From: CAVOAK01 sp965217615 | GTDB taxonomy: Bacteria > Pseudomonadota > Alphaproteobacteria > UBA8366 > CAVOAK01 | Direction: 5' to 3' | DNA: 64,000 bases | Assembly (NCBI GenBank): GCA_965217615.1 | Contig: CBDCIT010000014.1 | Location: 124,001-188,000, forward strand | Shown here: positions 8,118 to 17,382 of the stretch, piece after piece | How the letters are laid out: each line of letters begins with the position of its first letter | Numbering within the stretch: the first letter of the stretch is position 1 | Made by a program: the position numbers and the translations under genes | Notes under the pieces: model-generated | The model's input: the letters and a program-made list of their open reading frames with translations, nothing else | Database searches by the model: none | Told to the model about the DNA's origin: nothing

Positions 8118-10217
8118 ATGGCAAAGGCCGTGAATTACGAAACAACCGGAGCCGTAGCCATCGTTACGCTCGCGAATCCGCCGGTAAACGCGCTGGGCGT
8201 CGCGCTGCGCGAAGGCATCCTTGGTGGGCTGCAACGCGCTCAAGCCGACAATGGGATCGACGCAATCGTCCTCATTGGCGATGGCCGATGTTATTCCGGC
8301 GGCGCGGATATCCGTGAGTTCGGCAAACCACCGGTCGCGCCGTCCATCGGTGACGTCATCGCGTGCGCCGAATCGAGCGCCAAACCGCTGATCGCTGCCA
8401 TCCACGAGACGGCGGTCGGCGGTGCGCTTGAGCTCGCGCTCGGCTGTCACTACCGGATCGGCACGCCTTCGACCAAACTAGGCTCGCCCGAAATCAAGCT
8501 TGGGCTGATACCCGGCGCCGGGGCAACGCAGCGTCTGCCGCGTCTCGTCGGTCTCGAGGCAGCGCTCGACATCATCCTCAGCGGAGACTTTTTTCCGGCT
8601 GAGACCTGCCTCGCCATGGGCCTATTGGACAAAGTGATTGAGCAAGATCTACGCGACGGCGCAGTGTCCTTCGCCAATGACGTGATCGCCAAGAGCGAAG
8701 CATTGCCGGTGATCCGCGATATGGACGCAAGGCCAGCGGGGGGTAACAGAGAGGTGTTTGCTGCTGCCCGAACACGGATCAAGCGCCGGGCGCGCGGCAT
8801 GATTGCGCCTTACTTGTGCATTGAGGCCGTCGAGTGCGCATTCGAGCTTCCATTCGATGAGGGATTGGCGCGCGAGCGTGAGCTCTTCACGCGATGCCGG
8901 CAGTCGCAGCAATCGGCTGCGCAGCGCCATGCCTTTTTCGCCGAACGCGCAGCGATGAGAATTCCAGGACTTAGCAAAGACGTGAGGCCACGGACCATCG
9001 AGAAGGCGGCCGTCATCGGCGCAGGTACGATGGGTGGCGGCATCGCCATGACCTTTGCCAACGCTGGCGTTCCGGTGGAGATTGTTGAAATCGACGAAGC
9101 GTCGCTCGAACGCGGCCTCGGTATCGTCCGGAAAAACTATGCGGGTAGCGTCTCGCGCGGCCGCTTAGACCAGAACGGCATGGACCGCGCGCTGTCGCAA
9201 ATCACCGGGACCACGGAGATCGCGGACGCTGCTAACGCCGACATCGTCATCGAGGCGGTGTTCGAGAACCTGGATCTGAAACAGCAAATCTTTCGTTCGC
9301 TAGACAGCGTCTGCAAGGACGGCGCAATCCTCGCATCCAACACCTCGACGCTCGATATTGACGCGATCGCCGCTGTGACCAAACGACCGGAGTCGGTCGT
9401 CGGCACCCACTTTTTCAGCCCGGCCAACGTCATGAAACTGATGGAGAACGTGCGCGGCGCGGAAACGGCGCCCGATGTTATCGCCAGTGTGATGCAGCTA
9501 GCGCGAAGGCTCGGCAAAGTACCGGTATTGGCGGGCGTGTGTGACGGCTTCATCGGCAATCGCATGCTCCATGCCTATACGCGACAGGCGAATTTCCTGC
9601 TGGAGGAAGGCACGCTGCCGCAGCAGATAGACCGCGTCATCTACGATTTTGGATTTCCCATGGGACCGTTCGCGATGGGCGATCTGGCCGGCCTCGACAT
9701 CGGCTGGGCAATCCGCAAACACCGCGCCAAAACACGCGATCCAGAAGAACGCTACTCGCCGATCGCCGACCGCATTTGCGAGCTCGGGCGTTTCGGTCAA
9801 AAGACGGGTGCCGGCTGGCATCGCTACGAGGCGGGAAGCCGCACGGCAATCCCAGACTCCGAGATCGAGGCGTTGATCGTTGGTGTATCCGCCGAATTGG
9901 GTATCGAGCGCCGCACGTTCAGCGACGAGGAGATCCTTGACCGCTGCATGTTGACGCTGATCAACGAAGGAGCACGTATCCTCGAAGATGGAATCGCCAT
10001 CCGTGCGAGCGATATCGACGTGACGTGGATATATGGCTATGGGTTTCCCATCTACCGAGGAGGTCCCATGTATTATGCCGATCAGATCGGACTCGAAGCG
10101 GTTTACGAGAAGCTGAAGTGGCTCGAGGCGCAAGACGACGTGGCGCTAAAGCCCGCTCAACTGATTGAGCGACTTGCACGGGACGGCGGCCTGTTCGCGG
10201 AGCTCGAAACCGCTTAG
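8118..10217 (+). CDS. bifunctional enoyl-CoA hydratase / 3-hydroxyacyl-CoA dehydrogenase
   Basis: A 699-residue fusion. The N-terminal crotonase domain (about 1-190) has the oxyanion-hole segments YSGGADIREF and ETAVGGALELALGCHYRIG, and PEIKLGLIPGAGATQRLPRL carrying the catalytic glutamate region. The NAD-binding dehydrogenase domain begins near residue 295 with AAVIGAGTMGGGIAM and contains SNTSTLDIDAIA and GTHFFSPANVMKLME; two C-terminal 3HCDH domains follow. It catalyses hydration of trans-2-enoyl-CoA and oxidation to 3-ketoacyl-CoA, the middle steps of beta-oxidation, and feeds the thiolase encoded next. Length and layout fit FadJ/PaaC-like multifunctional proteins. Confidence 0.92.
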   Translation: MAKAVNYETTGAVAIVTLANPPVNALGVALREGILGGLQRAQADNGIDAIVLIGDGRCYSGGADIREFGKPPVAPSIGDVIACAESSAKPLIAAIHETAVGGALELALGCHYRIGTPSTKLGSPEIKLGLIPGAGATQRLPRLVGLEAALDIILSGDFFPAETCLAMGLLDKVIEQDLRDGAVSFANDVIAKSEALPVIRDMDARPAGGNREVFAAARTRIKRRARGMIAPYLCIEAVECAFELPFDEGLARERELFTRCRQSQQSAAQRHAFFAERAAMRIPGLSKDVRPRTIEKAAVIGAGTMGGGIAMTFANAGVPVEIVEIDEASLERGLGIVRKNYAGSVSRGRLDQNGMDRALSQITGTTEIADAANADIVIEAVFENLDLKQQIFRSLDSVCKDGAILASNTSTLDIDAIAAVTKRPESVVGTHFFSPANVMKLMENVRGAETAPDVIASVMQLARRLGKVPVLAGVCDGFIGNRMLHAYTRQANFLLEEGTLPQQIDRVIYDFGFPMGPFAMGDLAGLDIGWAIRKHRAKTRDPEERYSPIADRICELGRFGQKTGAGWHRYEAGSRTAIPDSEIEALIVGVSAELGIERRTFSDEEILDRCMLTLINEGARILEDGIAIRASDIDVTWIYGYGFPIYRGGPMYYADQIGLEAVYEKLKWLEAQDDVALKPAQLIERLARDGGLFAELETA

Positions 10218-10260
10218 GTCCGCGCGCAGCCAAACCCGAAATACTTTTGAGGATGGACCA

Positions 10261-11442
10261 TTGACCGAAGCCGTTATCGTTTCTACCGCCCGTACTCCAA
10301 TCGGCAAGGCGTTTCGCGGCGCCTTCAACAAAACTCATGGCGCGATCATGGGCGGCCACGTCATCAAACATGCCGTCGAGCGCGCCGGCGTAGAGCCCGA
10401 GGAAGTCGAGGACGTTATCCTCGGTTGCGGCTACCCCGAAGGTGCGACGGGCAAGAATATCGCCCGTCTTTCGGCAATCCGCGGAGGCCTACCGGTCACC
10501 ACGGCGGCGACGACCATCAATCGGTTCTGCAGCTCGGGCATGCAGGCGATCGCTGTCGCCGCACAGCGGGTGATCGTCGACAAGGTACCGGTGACGGTGG
10601 CCGGCGGCATTGAATCCGTGAGCCTCGTACAACCCAACCTCAATCGCGACCATTTGGAAGAAGAGTGGCTGATGACAAACAAGCCCTCGCTCTGGATGTC
10701 GATGATCGACACCGCGGACACCGTCGCCGAGCGCTATCAGGTAACGCGCGAAACACAAGACGAATACGCATTGGCGAGCGAGCAGCGCACTGCCGCAGCC
10801 CAAGATTCTGGATATTTCGACAACGAAATTGTGCCGCTTCCTTCGGTGAAAGTTGTTACCGACCGGGAGACCAAGGAGTCGCACGAAGAGGATGTCACGC
10901 TTGATAAGGACGAGGGAAACCGCCCAGAAACGACGCAGGAAGGGCTTGCGGCGCTAAAGCCGGTGATGGGCGAGGACAAGTTCATCACGGCGGGCAACGC
11001 ATCGCAGCTCTCCGATGGCGCTTCGGCCTGCGTGGTGATGGATGCGACGCGCGCCGAAAAACGCGGTCTCGAACCGCTCGGTGTGTTCCGGGGTTTAGCG
11101 GTCGCCGGATGCGAACCGGACGAAATGGGCATAGGACCGGTTTTCGCGGTGCCGCGCCTACTCGAACGCCAGGGCCTTCGTGTGGAAGATATCGATCTCT
11201 GGGAACTTAACGAAGCGTTCGCCGTACAGGTCTTATACTGTCGGGATCGCTTGCGGATTCCGATGGACATACTCAACGTCAACGGCGGCTCGATCGCCAT
11301 CGGTCACCCATTCGGAATGACCGGTAGTCGTCTCGTCGGGCACGCCTTGATTGAAGGCAAGCGGCGCGGCGCAAAGCGCGTCGTCGTCACCATGTGTATC
11401 GGCGGCGGTATGGGTGCGGCCGGGCTTTTTGAGGTCGCATAA
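10261..11442 (+). CDS. acetyl-CoA C-acyltransferase (thiolase)
   Basis: A 393-residue thiolase with the acyl-accepting cysteine in NRFCSSGMQAIAVA (about residue 87), the histidine motif NGGSIAIGHPFGMTGSR and the C-terminal cysteine in CIGGGMGAAGLFE. It cleaves 3-ketoacyl-CoA to acetyl-CoA and a shortened acyl-CoA. The start is TTG at 10261, with GAGG 8 bases upstream; this places MTEAVIVSTARTPIGKAF at the N-terminus as in the family. An earlier in-frame ATG at 10165 lies inside the preceding gene and would add a non-family extension. It is 43 bases after the hydratase/dehydrogenase gene. Confidence 0.93.
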   Translation: MTEAVIVSTARTPIGKAFRGAFNKTHGAIMGGHVIKHAVERAGVEPEEVEDVILGCGYPEGATGKNIARLSAIRGGLPVTTAATTINRFCSSGMQAIAVAAQRVIVDKVPVTVAGGIESVSLVQPNLNRDHLEEEWLMTNKPSLWMSMIDTADTVAERYQVTRETQDEYALASEQRTAAAQDSGYFDNEIVPLPSVKVVTDRETKESHEEDVTLDKDEGNRPETTQEGLAALKPVMGEDKFITAGNASQLSDGASACVVMDATRAEKRGLEPLGVFRGLAVAGCEPDEMGIGPVFAVPRLLERQGLRVEDIDLWELNEAFAVQVLYCRDRLRIPMDILNVNGGSIAIGHPFGMTGSRLVGHALIEGKRRGAKRVVVTMCIGGGMGAAGLFEVA

Positions 11443-11457
11443 CAATCGGGCGCAGAT

Positions 11458-11901
11458 GTGATCGACCCAGAAGTCATCGCCGTTCGGCGCGATGAGCGTC
11501 TCGATCTTGTACGACTGGAGCCGTATCTTCGAGACCACCTCACCGAAGGCGAAGGCACCTTCGAGGTTCATCAGTTTGGCGGCGGTCATGCGAACCTGAC
11601 CTACCTCCTGCTGTTTGGAGAATTGGAATTCGTCCTACGCCGCCCACCGCTCGGTCCTATAGCGCCATCGGCTCACGACATGGCACGTGAGCACAAAGTG
11701 CTCTCACATCTCTACAAACGCTTCCCGCTGGCGCCGCGCAGCTATCATTTGTGCGAGGATCAGAGTGTGATTGGTGCACCCTTCCATGTCATGGAGCGCC
11801 GCACGGGGATTGTTATCCGAAATGACCTTCGCCCACCATTCACCGATGACAGGTCGGTGGCGCGTCGTCTCGGCCAAACAATCGTGTCGATAACAAACTG
11901 A
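11458..11901 (+). pseudogene. APH-like kinase (LvaA/ACAD10-11 kinase-domain type), truncated by IS
   Basis: The N-terminal ~143 residues belong to the aminoglycoside-phosphotransferase-like kinases that accompany ACAD11-type dehydrogenases: QFGGGHANLTYLL, FVLRRPPLGPIAPSAHD, then LCEDQSVIGAPFHVMERR. Family members are about 340 residues; here the frame ends at IVSITN just before an ISNCY-type element, so the catalytic loop and metal-binding aspartates are lost. No continuation is found in the ~150 bp beyond the element. It starts with GTG, 15 bases after the thiolase gene. In the lva and ACAD11 systems this kinase phosphorylates 4-hydroxyacyl-CoA, so its loss should disable that branch of the operon. 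Confidence 0.8.
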
Positions 11902-11902
11902 G

Positions 11903-13215
11903 TTGACCGCTTTATGTACCATATGAATTGACCGCTTCTGTTGTGGTGGTTTGGCTCGGTCGCGTCGAAGCGGGTCACGCGGCCTGGAGCCTGTCGTCGT
12001 CGATGGTTTCGCCGTCGGCGCGGTAGCGCGCCAGACACCTGGGTCCGTGGAAGACGGCCAGGTGGCCGTCGGGATATTCGTGCACCCGGACCTGCGCCTT
12101 GACGTAGTGGTGGCGGTGGCGATCGGCCGGGATCTGCAGCGTGCGGTTCTTGTAGCGCACGGTGTTGTCGCCCGCGACGACGCGGTCCTCCTGGGCGCAG
12201 AGGATGTCCTCGAGCGTGCCGGCAAAAGCCACGAAGGCCGAGCCGGTGTCCGCGGCCGGGCGGGCGAAGCGGGCGTTGTGCGCCGGCCAGAAGAGCTCCT
12301 CGAGAAAGCGATTGGCCTCGGCCATGGTGGCGATCCCGGCGAGGCGCAGCTCCTGGGGCAGGCGCTTCTGCAAGGTCCCGAACATGCGCTCCGAGCGGCC
12401 CCGGGCCTGCGGCGAATAGGCCGCGATCAACTCGATGCCGAGCTGCGCCAAGGCCCGGCCGATCTGGGTCGGGTTGTCCTTGTCCACACCGCCGCCTGCC
12501 TCGGGCGTGTGCCAGTAGTGCGAGGCCCGATCGGCGTAGAGCGAGCAGAACAGCCCGTTTTCGGCGATCACCTCGCCGAGCCCGCGGAACGTGCTCATCG
12601 TGCCCTCCTCGGCAACGAAGAAGCCCGAATAGACCTCCGATGTCGCATCGTCCATGGTCACGATCAGATCCCACCACTGGCCCGCAACCCACTCGTGGCT
12701 CGAGCCGTCCTGGTGCAGCATCATCCCCACCACCGGTCGGCGCGGCCGCTTCCGGCGGTGCGCCCCGCGCCTGGGCGCCGGCTTGATCTTGCCGTGCGCC
12801 TGCAAGCTCAGGCGAAGCCAGTTGTAGCTCAGCCCGAAGCCATGCTCGCAGACCAGCTTCTCGTGGAAGTGCTTGGCCGTGAAGTCCGGGTAGCGCGTCT
12901 CGAACAGCTCCAGCACCCGCATCACCTCGTCCACCGGCGCGCGGCGCGCCGAGACCCGCCCAAGGCGCCGGTCGTACAAACCCGCGGCACCCTCGGCCTC
13001 ATAGCGCTCCCGCCAGCGCCGGAACGTCCGCTCCGACATGCCCAGGATCTCCGAGGCCTCGGCCTGGCTCAAATCACCCCGATAACAACGTCCGTAGACA
13101 TCCTCGAACTTCATCAATCTCAGTCCCTGCAACTGCTCCGTCCGGCGCATCCGATTCCTCCAGATTTGGAGGAAATCTAAAACCGGACAGATCATCTGTT
13201 ACATAGACCGGCCAT
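11903..13215 (-). mobile_element. ISNCY-type insertion sequence
   Basis: A ~1.3-kb element with imperfect ~38-bp inverted ends: 11903-11940 (starting TTGACCGCTTTATGTACC) and 13177-13215 (whose complement starts ATGGCCGGTCTATGTAAC). It contains one transposase gene on the minus strand. The left end cuts the kinase gene. The heptamer ATCGTGT occurs at 11881 and 13216, but it does not abut the left repeat, so I do not call it a target duplication. Exact ends are uncertain by a few bases. Confidence 0.7.
11975..13150 (-). CDS. ISNCY-family transposase
   Basis: A 391-residue integrase-core transposase. The N-terminal helix-turn-helix region reads LSQAEASEILGMSERTFRRW, a linker follows, then a DDE core: MLHQDGSSHEWV (first Asp), FCSLYADRASHYWH (second Asp) and SPQARGRSERMFGTLQKRLP (Glu). 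I start at the ATG at 13150, which has GGAGGA 6 bases upstream; an upstream in-frame ATG at 13195 lies within the terminal-repeat region. The gene is intact, so the element may be mobile. Confidence 0.85.
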   Translation of the reverse strand: MRRTEQLQGLRLMKFEDVYGRCYRGDLSQAEASEILGMSERTFRRWRERYEAEGAAGLYDRRLGRVSARRAPVDEVMRVLELFETRYPDFTAKHFHEKLVCEHGFGLSYNWLRLSLQAHGKIKPAPRRGAHRRKRPRRPVVGMMLHQDGSSHEWVAGQWWDLIVTMDDATSEVYSGFFVAEEGTMSTFRGLGEVIAENGLFCSLYADRASHYWHTPEAGGGVDKDNPTQIGRALAQLGIELIAAYSPQARGRSERMFGTLQKRLPQELRLAGIATMAEANRFLEELFWPAHNARFARPAADTGSAFVAFAGTLEDILCAQEDRVVAGDNTVRYKNRTLQIPADRHRHHYVKAQVRVHEYPDGHLAVFHGPRCLARYRADGETIDDDRLQAA

Positions 13216-13361
13216 ATCGTGTGTTAGCGACAGGTGTCCGGCGCGAAGCTTGACAGGGTACAGATCGCCCACACATAGTTCGCGCGCTTGGCAGATCACC
13301 CGTGATCTCTCGCTGAATCGTGGTGCCGATTCGATAAGCCTTGATCGCCAAGGAACAAAAT

Positions 13362-13437
<76 letters not shown>

Positions 13438-13911
13438 AGCTTTCTCGACAACGGGGCACGGGTTGATCTGTATTCGGCTCGCACTTTGGCCCGGTCCGTT
13501 AGACGTTTGCACCGAAGATCGTATGCCAAAATTTGAGGATATCGTTTGCCAAACTTCTATAAGCCGGATCTTGCAGCCAAGCCAGATGACCCGTTTGCGC
13601 GAGGTGAGGACGACAGGTTGGTACGGCGCGACTACTGGATGTCGATGAGCGATCCATCCGTCGTTCTGACGATGACTGCCGGCGTCGGCGCTGATCTTCA
13701 TAACGAAGAGAAGCGCGCGCATCTCCAGGACATCGGACGCGGTCATCTGATAGACCAGGTCTGCGTACAAGACATTTTACCGCCGGAATAGTTGGGAACA
13801 TACGCCACACAAGCGCGGTCGGCGGCCAACTATGCTCATCCTTTGCCGGGAATACGCATCAAGCTCGGTGCGCATCTGAATTCACAAATTGAAACATCCC
13901 AGGGGTAACGA
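13438..13911 (+). other. 474-bp intergenic stretch, no recognised gene
   Basis: Between the tRNA and the Gfo/Idh gene. An open frame of 81 codons starting with TTG exists at 13546-13791 and encodes an acidic, unfamiliar peptide ending DILPPE. It has no convincing ribosome site and no recognised family, so I do not call it a gene. It may be decayed coding sequence. Confidence 0.4.
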
Positions 13912-15024
13912 ATGACTAACGGAACGGAGATCGGGCTCGCCATCGTCGGTTGTGGCACGATCGGCCGCATACGGGCAAAATTTGCACGCGACTACCCTGG
14001 CATTGGCTGGGTCGGCCTCTGCGACATCGACGAACCGCTCGGCCGCAAACTTGCGGAAGAAGTTGGCGCCGACTTCTTTACGACCGATTTTGAGGAATTG
14101 ATTGCCCGACCCGAGATCCAGGCGACAATGATCATCACGGACGAAAACCGGCATACCGAGCCGACCCTGAAGGCGATTGAGCAGGGCCACAAGCTGTTCA
14201 TCGAAAAGCCATTGGCTACGAATGCGTTGGAATCGGCCACAATCTTGAAGGCGATCGAGGATAACGGCATAGACGCGGTGGTCGGTTACACGCAACGCTT
14301 CCGTCGCCGCTTTCTGGCCATCAAGGAGCGGCTGATAACCGGCCAGATTGGCGAGGTGACGGGCGTGGTGACGCGCGCCTTCATGAACCGCATGGTCCCA
14401 CTTGCGACGATCCGCAAGACCAACGAGCGCGTGAATCTGACGCCGATGGTCGTTTCGGGCACCCACAGCCTGGACATGTCGATGTGGCTGATGGAGGGCA
14501 AGACGCCGGTCTCCGTCTATGCCGGGTCGAACGACAAAGTGCTGTCGCAGCTCGGCACCAAGGACTCGACCTTCGGCATCTTCACCATGGACGACGGCAC
14601 GATCTTTAGCATGAACATAAGTTGGGCTCTGCCGGTCGTCTGGCCGGGCTCGGTCTACGGTCTGGAGATCGGTATTGTCGGCACCAAGGGCGTTATCGAC
14701 ATCGAAGACACACATCGCGACGTCGTCATGGCGAGCGAAATAGCCCAAGGCGCCGGTTACGCGCCCGAAGGCTTTGAGCCTGAGTTCCAGCGTCATGTCG
14801 ATTTTCTAACCAGCTATCCGCCGGGTGACCTTTACCTGGATCAGCTCTGGGGGCCGATGCGCGAGGAAACCAACGCGTGGTTCGCTCGCATTCATTCGGG
14901 CCTCTATACTCCGCACGCGACCGCAGCCGACGGCCACCGGAACTTGATGCTGACGATGGCGATGGACTTGTCTGCGGCGCGCGGCGAAGTGGTTGCGCTT
15001 CCGGTTGCTCCCGAGGAATTGTAG
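13912..15024 (+). CDS. Gfo/Idh/MocA family oxidoreductase
   Basis: A 370-residue NAD(P)-dependent dehydrogenase. The N-terminal Rossmann fold has GLAIVGCGTIGRIRAKFA, and the family signature FIEKPLATNALE (with the EKP motif) lies near residue 98; GYTQRFRRRF and the HSLDMSMWLMEG region follow in the C-terminal alpha/beta domain. Members oxidise or reduce sugars, inositols or related polyols. It converges with the sulfurtransferase gene, only 9 bases apart. A second Gfo/Idh gene heads the opposing operon, so both may act on related substrates. The true substrate is not deducible. Confidence 0.9.
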   Translation: MTNGTEIGLAIVGCGTIGRIRAKFARDYPGIGWVGLCDIDEPLGRKLAEEVGADFFTTDFEELIARPEIQATMIITDENRHTEPTLKAIEQGHKLFIEKPLATNALESATILKAIEDNGIDAVVGYTQRFRRRFLAIKERLITGQIGEVTGVVTRAFMNRMVPLATIRKTNERVNLTPMVVSGTHSLDMSMWLMEGKTPVSVYAGSNDKVLSQLGTKDSTFGIFTMDDGTIFSMNISWALPVVWPGSVYGLEIGIVGTKGVIDIEDTHRDVVMASEIAQGAGYAPEGFEPEFQRHVDFLTSYPPGDLYLDQLWGPMREETNAWFARIHSGLYTPHATAADGHRNLMLTMAMDLSAARGEVVALPVAPEEL

Positions 15025-15033
15025 ACGGCAGGC

Positions 15034-15870
15034 CTATTTTTCGACGGGAAAGCCGACGATACTGCCCCACTCGGTCCACGAGCCGTCGTAGATCTTGACC
15101 CCCTCGTAACCGAGAACGTGTGTCATCACCGTCCAGGCCAGGGTGGCACGGTGGCTCAGCCGGCAGTAACAGACGACTTCGTCAAAGCTTTCGGGATTTA
15201 CGCCCACCTTAGCGAAAGCGGCGCGCATTTCGTCGGCACTCTTGAAGGAATCGTCGACGTTGAACAGTTCCCCGAAGAGTAGATGCTTTGCGCCGGGGAT
15301 GCGGCCACCGCGCTCTGCGCCATGGTCGAATTGGCCATAGGCCATGACGCGCTCGCCGCTATATTCTTCCGGGCTCCTGACGTCGAGCAGAAGGCGTCCG
15401 GCATTGCCCAGATTGTCGCGAATGTTGTCGCGCCCCAAGCGCATGCTGGCGTCGCCTTCGTGCGGCGTGTAGCGGACCGGTGTGGTTTCAGGAATCTCTT
15501 TGTTCATCGGCCGCCCCTCGGCCGCCCATTTCGTTCTGGTGCCATCAAGGAGTCTGAGGCTCGGATGGCCGGCCATGGTCAGCGCCCAAAATCCATAGGT
15601 TCCGAACTGTACGGGATCGCCGTAGAGCACCAGCATATCGCTATCGCTGATACCGACGCCACCTAGCCGTTCGGCCAGCTCGGCCGAGGTGACCAATTGC
15701 CGGTCGGTCGCGTGCCAGCACAGATCTTTCCAGAAGAAGCGAATCGCGCCGCGAATATGGCCGTTGTGATACTCGGCTTCTTCATTTTTCGACGACACTT
15801 CGACGATTCTGACGCTTGGGTCGTCCAAGTGTGCAGCCAGCCACTCGGTCGAGACGATGGGTGAGGTCAT
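15034..15870 (-). CDS. sulfurtransferase, two rhodanese domains
   Basis: A 278-residue protein with tandem rhodanese folds, as in thiosulfate or 3-mercaptopyruvate sulfurtransferases. The first domain (about 1-115) lacks the active cysteine; the second has LLDVRSPEEYSGE and the active loop VVCYCRLSHRAT with cysteine near residue 227. It transfers sulfane sulfur through a cysteine persulfide. I choose the ATG at 15870 because GGAGGAAGG precedes it by a few bases; a longer frame starts at 15897 without a site. It is last in a minus-strand operon, 116 bases after the D-2-hydroxyacid dehydrogenase gene. Confidence 0.88.
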   Translation of the reverse strand: MTSPIVSTEWLAAHLDDPSVRIVEVSSKNEEAEYHNGHIRGAIRFFWKDLCWHATDRQLVTSAELAERLGGVGISDSDMLVLYGDPVQFGTYGFWALTMAGHPSLRLLDGTRTKWAAEGRPMNKEIPETTPVRYTPHEGDASMRLGRDNIRDNLGNAGRLLLDVRSPEEYSGERVMAYGQFDHGAERGGRIPGAKHLLFGELFNVDDSFKSADEMRAAFAKVGVNPESFDEVVCYCRLSHRATLAWTVMTHVLGYEGVKIYDGSWTEWGSIVGFPVEK

Positions 15871-15986
15871 CGATCCTTCCTCCAACGAGGCCTGCACGAC
15901 AATATTACGAGCGCATTCATACGATGCCCTTGATCGTTCGTCGATCTGCCACGCCTGGCACTAGGGGCGCGGTTGATTGGTACGTT

Positions 15987-16967
15987 TCAATAAACCTGGT
16001 TGCGCGGCGCTTCATCGCGCAGCAATACCCGTTCGACATTATCCCATGCCTGTTGGCAAAGAAGCCCAAGCGCCTGACGCGTCACGCCGGCGACATGAGG
16101 TGTGAGTATCAACCGCTTTGCCGCTTCGTCGGAAAGCGCAAGCAACGGATTGTCGGCGGGCAGCGGCTCGCTCGAGAAAACGTCGACCGCAGCCCCACCA
16201 AGATGTCCCGAGATGAGGCTCGCGGCGAGGTCTGCTTCGTCGACCACGCCGCCGCGTGCGGCATTGATGAGGACAGCCCCCGGCTTCATCAGCGCTAACT
16301 CCTGTGCACCGATTAGCCCTTCGGTCGCGGCGAGCAGCGGCACGTGCAGCGTGACGATGTCGGATTGGGCCAGTAGATCGTCGAGCGAAAGCGATTGCGC
16401 GCCGATTGCATCCGCCGCTTCCGTGTCGCGTGGCGCTGGGTCGAAATAGGCGATGCGCATATCGAAGCGGGCAAACGCCTGTGCGACGGCCGTACCGACC
16501 ACTCCGAGCCCGACGATGCCGACGTTGAGGCTATCGAGTCCGGAAAGGTTGTCGGCTAGCATGCGGGCGCGAAACGCGGCGTAGCCGCCGGCACGGATCT
16601 CGGCATCGGCCCAGATGAGCCGCCGGTGAAGCATAATTGCCATAGCAACTGCGTAGTCGGCGACCGCGCCATTGCTGCCACCGGGTACGTTGCAGACGGG
16701 GATGCCAAGCGCCCGCATGGTCGGTGCGTCGAGACGATCGACGCCGGCGCCGGTGACCTGTGCGAGCGTGATTGTCGTCCCTTCAAAGAGCGCGGGCGGC
16801 AACTTCGGACCCGTTGCGGGGATAAGCAGCGCTCGGACTTGGCCGAGCAGTGTGGCGAGCTCCGGATCGTCGGGCGCGCGGTAGGTGGTCGAAAGCGTGT
16901 TGGGCGGCGTTACGCCGACGCGCTCGAAGTCGGCCTTTGGCCGGAGGCAGAGCACGTCGAGCGCCAT
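15987..16967 (-). CDS. D-isomer specific 2-hydroxyacid dehydrogenase
   Basis: A 326-residue NAD(P)-dependent dehydrogenase. The catalytic domain opens the sequence; the nucleotide-binding fold contains VGIVGLGVVGTAVAQAF (GXGXXG) followed by an acidic residue in AYFDPAP. Family motifs include NAARGGVVDEADLAASL with the catalytic arginine region, and LTPHVAGVTRQAL carrying the catalytic histidine. It interconverts a D-2-hydroxyacid and its 2-oxoacid. It lies 10 bases downstream of the cupin gene and so is almost certainly co-transcribed. The substrate is presumably a sugar-derived hydroxy acid. Confidence 0.9.
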   Translation of the reverse strand: MALDVLCLRPKADFERVGVTPPNTLSTTYRAPDDPELATLLGQVRALLIPATGPKLPPALFEGTTITLAQVTGAGVDRLDAPTMRALGIPVCNVPGGSNGAVADYAVAMAIMLHRRLIWADAEIRAGGYAAFRARMLADNLSGLDSLNVGIVGLGVVGTAVAQAFARFDMRIAYFDPAPRDTEAADAIGAQSLSLDDLLAQSDIVTLHVPLLAATEGLIGAQELALMKPGAVLINAARGGVVDEADLAASLISGHLGGAAVDVFSSEPLPADNPLLALSDEAAKRLILTPHVAGVTRQALGLLCQQAWDNVERVLLRDEAPRNQVY

Positions 16968-16977
16968 ACGCGTGCCT

Positions 16978-17361
16978 TTAATCTGAACTCATCGCTGGCT
17001 CCTGGGTGTGGCCAGCGATGTCGGATACCGGAAAGAAACAAAGCAGCATCAACGGTTCGGACCCAGTATTTCGCGTAACGTGCGATTCGCCGGCGGGGAT
17101 CAGGATCGTATCGCCGGCCTGGAGCGTGTGCTTTTGAGGTCCGGCTTCGGTACAGCCGCTGCCCGAAAGCACGAAGATGCATTCTTCGAAACCATCATGG
17201 TGATGCGGACCGCGGAGCGGCTCTCCCGGCTTCGGCACGGGAATTTCGACAAGGCGCAATGTGACACCCTGCGATCCCTGCTGGCTGGATACGATCTCAA
17301 GCGAAGTTCTTCCGGGAAGTCCTAGGTTCTTGGCCTCGTTTTGGGTGATGACGCGCGCCAT
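16978..17361 (-). CDS. cupin domain protein
   Basis: A 127-residue single-domain cupin. The metal motif 1 is seen in GPHHHDGFEECIFVLSG (two His, Glu) and motif 2 in GDTILIPAGESHVTRN (His). Small cupins of this type are isomerases, dioxygenases or binding proteins; catabolic operons with Gfo/Idh genes often include one. It sits between the creatininase-like gene (21 bases upstream) and the hydroxyacid dehydrogenase gene (10 bases downstream). Function beyond the fold is not determinable. Confidence 0.85.
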   Translation of the reverse strand: MARVITQNEAKNLGLPGRTSLEIVSSQQGSQGVTLRLVEIPVPKPGEPLRGPHHHDGFEECIFVLSGSGCTEAGPQKHTLQAGDTILIPAGESHVTRNTGSEPLMLLCFFPVSDIAGHTQEPAMSSD

Positions 17362-17382
17362 TGCAGGATATCGCCTATTGCC

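Noticed and set aside
11951..13180. 409-codon plus-strand frame over the ISNCY transposase
   Set aside because: Shadow of the transposase gene; low-complexity Arg/Ala/Val composition and no domain.
11881..13222. ATCGTGT heptamers as target duplication of the ISNCY element
   Set aside because: The left copy is 15 bases away from the aligned terminal repeat, so it does not abut the element; chance is likely.
13251..13285. TTGACA promoter for tRNA-Ala
   Set aside because: TTGACA is perfect but the hexamer 17 bases later (ACATAG) is a poor -10, so I do not call a promoter.
13546..13791. 81-codon frame after tRNA-Ala
   Set aside because: TTG start, no ribosome site, no recognised family; kept only as a note in the gap entry.
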